Origin: Voacanga thouarsii
Taxonomy: Eukaryota > Streptophyta > Magnoliopsida > Gentianales > Apocynaceae
Length of the DNA: 64,000 bases
Direction of reading: 5' to 3'
Assembly (NCBI GenBank): GCA_026120185.1
Contig: JANUWF010001696.1
Location: 992,001 to 1,056,000 of the forward strand
Shown here: one piece after another, positions 58,320-64,000 of the stretch
Numbering within the stretch: the stretch's first letter is position 1
Layout of the letters: every line of letters begins with the position of its first letter
Position numbers and translations under genes: made by a program
Notes under the pieces: model-generated
Databases searched by the model: none
Told to the model about the DNA's origin: nothing
What the model saw: only the letters and a program-made list of their open reading frames with translations

Positions 58320-58890
58320 CAATGGAAATCTTTGGAACTCGGGTATTCGATAGATGACCGAATTATCCTTATTGGAACTTTTGTGATTACTTTTTAAATC
58401 AGGTAAGGGTAAAATGACCCGAATACCCTCAAAAAGTCTTTTGGAATAAGATATAGGTAAAATGACTTGAATACCCTTGAAAAGGACTTTTGTGTTTGAG
58501 TACAGGTAAAATGACCCGGATACTCTTGAAAACATGTTTTAATGTGTGAACAGAACTTTTTATCCTGTTTCAACATAATTTTGGAAAATAGTCTCTCATG
58601 ATGAGATTGAGTTTAAAATAGTCTCTTGGAAACATGTTTTGATGTGTAAACAGAACTTTTTACCCTGTTTCAACATGATTTTGGAAAATAATTTCTCATA
58701 ATGAGATTGACTTTTGGAAAACGACATTTTGATCCCTGAAATTATTTTATTAGCCTGGTGTGCTGTGGAATGAATTGATTGGCTCTGTGGAGACTATGCG
58801 AATGATGATCTGACTTGTGAGTCAGTGGGTTCAAATTTTGGAAAATAAAGTTTTGCCCTAAAAATAGTTTTCTTGATATGGAAAAAATGG
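58320..58890 (+). mobile_element. LTR C plus strand, internal piece
   Basis: GGAACTCGGGTATTCGATAG, then GGGTAAAATGACCCGAATACC repeats as at 46160-46400, ending in the GAGTCAGTGGGTTCAAATTTTG block as at 47850. Confidence 0.85.
58524..58723. repeat. 100-bp tandem duplication inside LTR C
   Basis: Units start CTTGAAAACATGTTTT and CTTGGAAACATGTTTT, 100 bases apart. The other LTR C copies have one unit. Confidence 0.88.
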
Positions 58891-59091
58891 TTTCTTGATG
58901 TGCTCTAGTATGAGCCTTTAACTTGAATTCCTGGTGTATGCAATTAACAAGAAGTCAATTGCCCTCACCTCTAAAGGATAGGAGGATGGAGTCAACCAGG
59001 AAGAAACAATCAAGGGCAGATGTTTGACTAGAAAGAGAGAACCTACACAAGCTTCTACCCCTAGAGCCGGATCTGCTAAACTAAGTTGACG
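58891..59091. other. Short unassigned stretch
   Basis: Between LTR C and LTR E; no gene, repeat or motif recognised. Confidence 0.5.
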
Positions 59092-60617
59092 TGTTTGAAT
59101 TTGGGTATAAAAATCATAAAAAAATAAGAATATTTCCAATCAAGTTTAAATTAAAACTACCCCAAATTACACATATGAGCAAGCGTACTCATCATTAAGC
59201 ATAACATAGGGTTTCAAACGAGTATCGATCCTCAAGGAACAACTATGCATTAATCATTTTTCTTTCATTGTTTAACCGACTCAATAAAGTGAAAAAGAAT
59301 AACAAGGAAAATAAAATAAAATAAAAGAATATATACATGTCAAGGATGGAGAATTATATAACTCAAACAATTATTTTAACAAACATGATCTTAAAGTACC
59401 CAATCATTATCATAACTAATTATTCACTTGAAGGATTAAGATAGATTCACTTCTTTTCCAATCCATGAAATCACTATCTTCTAGACAGATTAGCATCACA
59501 TGGTCTTTCTCAACTAGTACACCCAAAAGATGCATTAAATACAATCCTTGATTAAATTTCCATGGTTTGGTAAACTTAAAACATGAAACTAACTAATGAA
59601 TCCATGGCCTGGCAGACATTAATTAATCTTTTATTACCCAATTCCTAGCAATTAACTTCTTTGGTCAAGCAAGTTAAGAGATAACAAATATAAAATTAAT
59701 GAATTGAGACCACCATCAACCCCTTTGGTTAAGCAAGTTAATGAAAAGAAACAACCAACTAATCTCATAATCAGCATAAGTAATTAAATACCAAGACTAA
59801 TAATCAATTAATCAAAAGATCAAAATAATTCTAAAAAATCATGAATACTTAAAACGATGTCAAATTACAATAAATAATTAATACATCATTGTTCAAGAAA
59901 AAGAAAATGAAGTTAAAAGAAAGCACTCATAGACAAGCCTCATTCTTCCTCCTTTGTAGACTCTCTTGTACAATCCTCCTTGAACTGAAGAATTTCTCCT
60001 TTAATTTGAGTGATTTTCTATTTTGATTTTTGAATTCTCCCATTTTTCTTGTGTTTTCCCTCTATTTATAGGCTTTAGAAGTGCCTAAACTCGTTTCTCT
60101 AGGGTTTCTGGCCGACTAGAAGTAGGAAAAATACTAAAACTCTGCAAATTACTAAAAAATACGTGCAAAAATTGAGGCACTGCCTCAGTGGTAGTGCATA
60201 GCCAGCATCGCCTCTGGCCTCCTAGCCGGTGCCGATTGTGGTCTATTTCTCCATCTGTTGTCGATTTTTCTTGATTTTCGTGCCACTTCTTCTAGAATGC
60301 AGTCGATGCCGCTTCTGAGCTCCTAACCGGCACCGGCTGTGTTCTGTCCAACTCTGTTTCATCGATTTTTCATCGTTTCGAAGTGCATGCCAGCAGTATG
60401 TGGCCGGCGCCGGTTTTGTTGTCCTAGCCGGCGCCGCCTCTACTCTGTTTAGTGACGTTTTTGTCTTATTTTACTCCTAAAATCTGAAATAATGTACAAA
60501 ATATCTTTTCAAGGGTAAAATCTCAAATATGAAGGAATATGACCAGTTATTGAACAAAATGTATCACAAAATAACCTCAAATAACTAGGAAATATATGAC
60601 TAATTTAGGCCTGATCA
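59092..60617 (-). repeat. LTR E, minus strand (Tat/Athila-like), left end tentative
   Basis: Minus-strand start TGATCAGGCCTAAATTAG follows a polypurine tract. The end is placed at CCAAATTCAAACA (59092) by the TG...CA rule, without a TSD to prove it. Includes GAGTATCGATCCTCAAGGAA near 59220 and four GCCGGCGCCGGC-type motifs (60225-60445). The TTGAGGATAAGCAAAG...GTATGGGGG sequence before the LTR start is the kind found before Tat/Athila LTRs. Confidence 0.65.
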
Positions 60618-60632
60618 CATTCCCCCATACTT
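60618..60632 (-). other. Polypurine tract of element E
   Basis: Minus strand AGTATGGGGGAATG abuts TGATCAGG; upstream is CTTGAGGATAAGCAAAG. Confidence 0.75.
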
Positions 60633-60831
60633 AGCTCTTTGCTTATCCTCAAGTAAAGTATCAAAAACAAGTAAGAAAAAAAAAGTTTTCACAAAATCAC
60701 TCAATCAATTTTGAAATAATATTTCCAATGCTTTCTTTATTCAAGATAACAAAACATATGCTCCTATACTTTTCATAACAAATGTAAGACTTGTGTAAGT
60801 GAAGAATGACTAGTAGAACTATCCCAACACC
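60633..60831 (-). mobile_element. Internal 3' region of element E
   Basis: Non-coding AT-rich sequence upstream (minus strand) of the PPT. It continues at 63549 after the nested solo LTR. Confidence 0.6.
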
Positions 60832-60836
60832 TAACA

Positions 60837-63543
60837 TGATGAGACTTCGCTTCATCAGAGGTCAAGATCAAGGAGGGGGAGGCGTGACCATGCAAGAACT
60901 CAAGCCAGCAACAAAGACGGACGAAACTGTTGGGATGTATGCCCTCTTAGACTAGGTTTTTTATGTAAAAAAATGAATGTTTTCATAAAAGAATTTATTT
61001 TTAGAAATTATTTGTGAATTTATAATTTTATTTGTGAAAAATAACGTTTGGAAAAGACTCATTGTGTTTAGATAAGTGGTTCATATGAATGGAGGTCTTT
61101 CACAGTAAGGTACGGATCACGGGTTACTTAACATAGAAACTTTTGTTCATAACCGATTGATGAGAATGAGAATCTTATCATGTTTAGGTTATTATGTTGT
61201 GAATTCTAAATGGGGAATGACTTACCTTTAGCCAGTGAGTAGTCCATTCACTTCATGACATAAGTGTATTTCGAATACGTAGAACAGGACCTGTAGTAGT
61301 GGTTTCTAAAAAGTACTATATGGTAGAAACCTAGACTACTACCGCTACAATGTAGACTAGTACTCTACGACTTGAGTATGAATTGGTGGTCAGACGAAGC
61401 TGGAAGCATATGCTTTGATATGCTATAGTTGAGGTTCTATCGTAGGGCCAATATACTTGCATGTTGGGTATGTATGACTAGTTAGTTAAGACAAACTTGT
61501 ACAAGATAGTTGTTATACTATATCGCCCATTGTGGTTGTATGAATGATCTATATATCCAGGGCCCTGGGAAACATGACTTGGATATTTGTTTTAGGGTAG
61601 CTCTCTTGGAAAGCAAAAATAATACAGGAAGTTATGGATCATTGGACTAGAGGCCTAAGGATGCTATATGTCATTTAGAGAGGTGTTAGTACACTTTTTC
61701 CTCTTTGAATGTACGACGATGTATAGAGGGGTATTTTAGTTATTACACTTGTAGGTCGGAGACTTTGCTAACGTAGCACTGTCCTTGGGGTCAATATTTC
61801 CTGATGGTGATATTAGAAAATATTTAAAATGCAAAATACAGCTATTTATATGGCAAGGGTATTTTAGTCATTTTAGTAGCCAAGGCGGTGTGTCTTTTGG
61901 TCCCCAGTATAGACCGTGAGTCCTAATTAAATACGGGCTAAGGAATTGATCTTGAATTAAATGGAATTTATTTTATTTAAGTAGCCTGATTTAATTATTG
62001 GGCAAGAATAAAATAAAGGTACTTGGAGAGAGAGAATTAATTAAATTAGTTTAGTTGGTTAATTAATTATTTAGGGTTTTGGCCCTATTTGAATAATTAG
62101 GGATTAACTTGGGACTAAACTAATTTAAGCTTATTTAATTGGACTGGTTTATTTGGGTTGGAAAAATTAATTATTTGTTGGACCATTAAGTTGGTTCTAA
62201 CTAGAATAATTAATTAAGCCCAATAGGCTAAACTAAGAGTCCAATGGCCTAGTCCAGTTTAACCTAGGGTTTTATTTAGGTTAAACAGGAGGATTGGAAA
62301 CAAGATTATGGTGGTCACACACTCTCTAAGAGACGACTTCTTCTCTGTGGAAAAGGCCAGGCGTCTCTCTCTCTCCAAAAAATTCCCTAGCCTGTTAGTT
62401 GTTCACCAAACGGTAGTTAGGCCAGCCATACACTGGAAGACTAAGAGTTCGGCGTTCACATATATGCAAAGGTGAAGTAGGAGGCTTGTAGGAATCACAC
62501 CAGAGGCTTCTACCAGCACCCTTACCCCAGTTGCGCACATTCCAGTCCAGCCACCTTTGAGAACCAGAAGGAGAGGTAAAATTTTTAAAACCTCGGGATT
62601 GGGACAGGGCGCAACTGGCGCTGGCTAGGGTAGCCGGAGCCGGCGCTGGCCTTGCCCTGGATTCCTTATTTTTGTTTTTCCAGTTTTTTTTTTTATGTTC
62701 ACTTCTGCTGCTTACCCTGTGCTTTCCCACTTTCCGTGCCTTCATAAACTCGACCAAAAAGGTGGCCTCCAGAGGATAGCCAGCGTCTCCCCAAGCAGCA
62801 GAATCGGCGTTGGCTCCATTCTGCCCAACAACGGCTTTATTCTGCTATTCGACCGCTCGAAGACAGATCACAACCAGCGCTAGTTGTGGTGTCAAAACCA
62901 GCCCCAATTCCATCTTGGGCAGCCGACGACTACCCTGTGTTTTTAATATTTTCTCCAGTTTTCTTCAATTTTAATTGCTTGTAAAGACTTATTATGACCC
63001 TAAAATGTAATAGAATCTCAGGGATTACTTAGCTAGGGTTAGGGCAGTATAAATAGCACATTTATTGATTTGACAACATAATTCACACATTTTGATTCAA
63101 ATTTGAGAGAGAATCTTGAGAGGCCCTAGCCTCCTTGTTCATCATGTTCAAGACTATGCTTAAGGGTTAGTCCTCCTTATGAATGAGTCTATAAATCTTA
63201 TGGATAATCTAATGTGGTTTCTTTGAATGGGTCTTAGTTGCTTTGTTCTTCTAAGGTTTATTTGAATTCCATTACTTGGGTGCCTATTTTCTCTATTCTA
63301 TTTGTTCTTGTTTGCCTTTGTTGCTTCAAGGATATTGGGGTGAGATTATAGTAGAACTTTCAACTATTCTTGAGGGTTTTTGAAGCTTAGTTCTTCAAGG
63401 GTTTGATAGAGGGTAGGTTGTTATTCCATTTTCTCCTTTTTGTCCCTAGAAGAATCTCTGTTTTGGTCCCATTGGTTAAGCTGAACACATAACTAACTAA
63501 ACCACTCACAACACCAAGAAAAAGCCCACATATGGTCATATCA
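60837..63543 (+). mobile_element. Solo LTR of the G1/G2 family, split by LTR D2
   Basis: TGATGAGACTTCGC...GGTCATATCA with perfect TAACA duplications (60832-60836, 63544-63548). Colinear with the G2 LTR (pieces 60837-60927 and 62750-63543), with about 150 bases missing after GCGTGACCATG. Without D2 it is about 885 bp. Carries diverged GCCGGCGCC-type motifs at 62775-62930. Confidence 0.92.
60928..62744 (+). mobile_element. Solo copia LTR D, complete copy (D2, 1817 bp)
   Basis: TGTTGGGATGTATGCCC...CCGTGCCTTCA, flanked by GAAAC (60923-60927) and TAAAC (62745-62749), one mismatch. Removing it rejoins G2-family LTR sequence exactly (compare 55550-55600). No PBS or PPT. A CTGGCGCTGGCTAGG...CCGGAGCCGGCGCTGG motif pair lies at 62610-62655. 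Opening resembles the K3 LTR. Confidence 0.92.
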
Positions 63544-63548
63544 TAACA

Positions 63549-64000
63549 TCATTCTTAAACTATTGGAAATAATTTAGTTTAAAAGAAATATGAATTCCAT
63601 AAGCTTAGTTTTCATACACTCTTTCCACTAATCCGAGACATATCATGATTCTACTTAGGCCAAGTAGGACTTTTAAGCTTGTAATGTAAGGCTAAAGGGT
63701 TTGTAATGTAGCTTGTCAAACGAAGGATATAGGAAAATCAAATATCAAAGAAGATGAGAGTTTGCAAGAAAAGGATAAACAAAATGTACCAATAGATTCC
63801 AAACTTTTCTTGCTCTCCTATTCCAAAATCAATCAAAAACCCACAACCTTGTATGGCAATCATAGTACAGTTCAAGCAAATCTTGCATTCTTTTCCTCAA
63901 CTATTCTTAACATATCATTCATATTGCACAAGATCATGAAAAATTTCAGCAATTTTTATTCCAGCTCTCTTCCTATGCTCTTTCTTCTCTTTCTTTTTCC
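63549..64000 (-). mobile_element. Internal region of element E, continued to window end
   Basis: AT-rich, no ORF, no recognised motif. Assigned to E only because the solo LTR with perfect TSD separates it from 60633-60831. Confidence 0.5.

Noticed and set aside
60837..60930. Hammerhead-ribozyme-like words (CTGATGAG and CGAAAC)
   Set aside because: The words are not arranged in a foldable hammerhead core, and CGAAAC belongs to the LTR D target site.

Overview
The window is plant nuclear DNA (a flowering plant, probably a eudicot). It consists almost entirely of nested LTR retrotransposons. I find no host protein-coding gene. All coding remnants are gag/pol, or a Sirevirus third ORF, of Ty1/copia or Ty3/gypsy elements, and all carry stops or frameshifts. 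Long AT-rich LTRs, solo LTRs with target-site duplications (TSDs), initiator-Met-tRNA primer sites and CRM-like chromovirus copies suggest old pericentromeric or otherwise gene-poor heterochromatin. That location is inference.

Left half, 1-36249. The outermost layer is G1, a degraded Ty3/gypsy chromovirus on the + strand. Its 5' LTR pieces lie at 4874-5109 and 13205-13720, the PBS at 13728, gag at 18131, protease at 18669, and a last scrap of pol at 36202-36249. Inserted in it are: (i) a stack at 1-4873 in which long LTR A (copy A2) is split by LTR B, which is itself split by LTR A (copy A1); (ii) copia element K1 (5115-13199, minus strand, TSD ACCTT); (iii) a solo LTR B (14678-18022, TSD GAGTT); (iv) a Sirevirus-type copia element (19297-36196, TSD GAAAT). 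The Sirevirus contains a 4.4-kb solo LTR A in gag (21136-25563) and a solo K1-family LTR in integrase (27256-28952).

Middle, 36246-48035. A perfect 43-bp palindrome marks the abrupt junction between G1 and a truncated minus-strand copia element K3 (to 41930, one LTR kept). K3 abuts an inverted pair of long LTR C sequences: minus 41931-45191, plus 45187 onward. The plus copy carries a truncated copia LTR D.

Right half, 48036-64000. A complete but decayed Ty3/gypsy element G2 (48036-55814, minus strand, TSD GTAAC, two 1040-bp LTRs) sits in LTR C and is of the same family as G1. Next comes a mosaic (55820-58890) of LTR C pieces, a gypsy integrase relic, a U6 snRNA fragment fused to LTR C, and a reverse-transcriptase relic. 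Last is a minus-strand LTR E with a polypurine tract. The E internal region holds a G2-family solo LTR (60837-63543, TSD TAACA), itself split by a solo copia LTR D (60928-62744).

The most noteworthy signals are the U6/LTR chimera, a GCCGGCGCCGGC-type motif recurring in otherwise unrelated LTR families, two microhomology-marked inverted junctions, the Sirevirus env-like ORF with repeated PPT motifs, and a tRNA-like A/B-box sequence inside LTR A. Percent identities mentioned are by-eye impressions, not computed.
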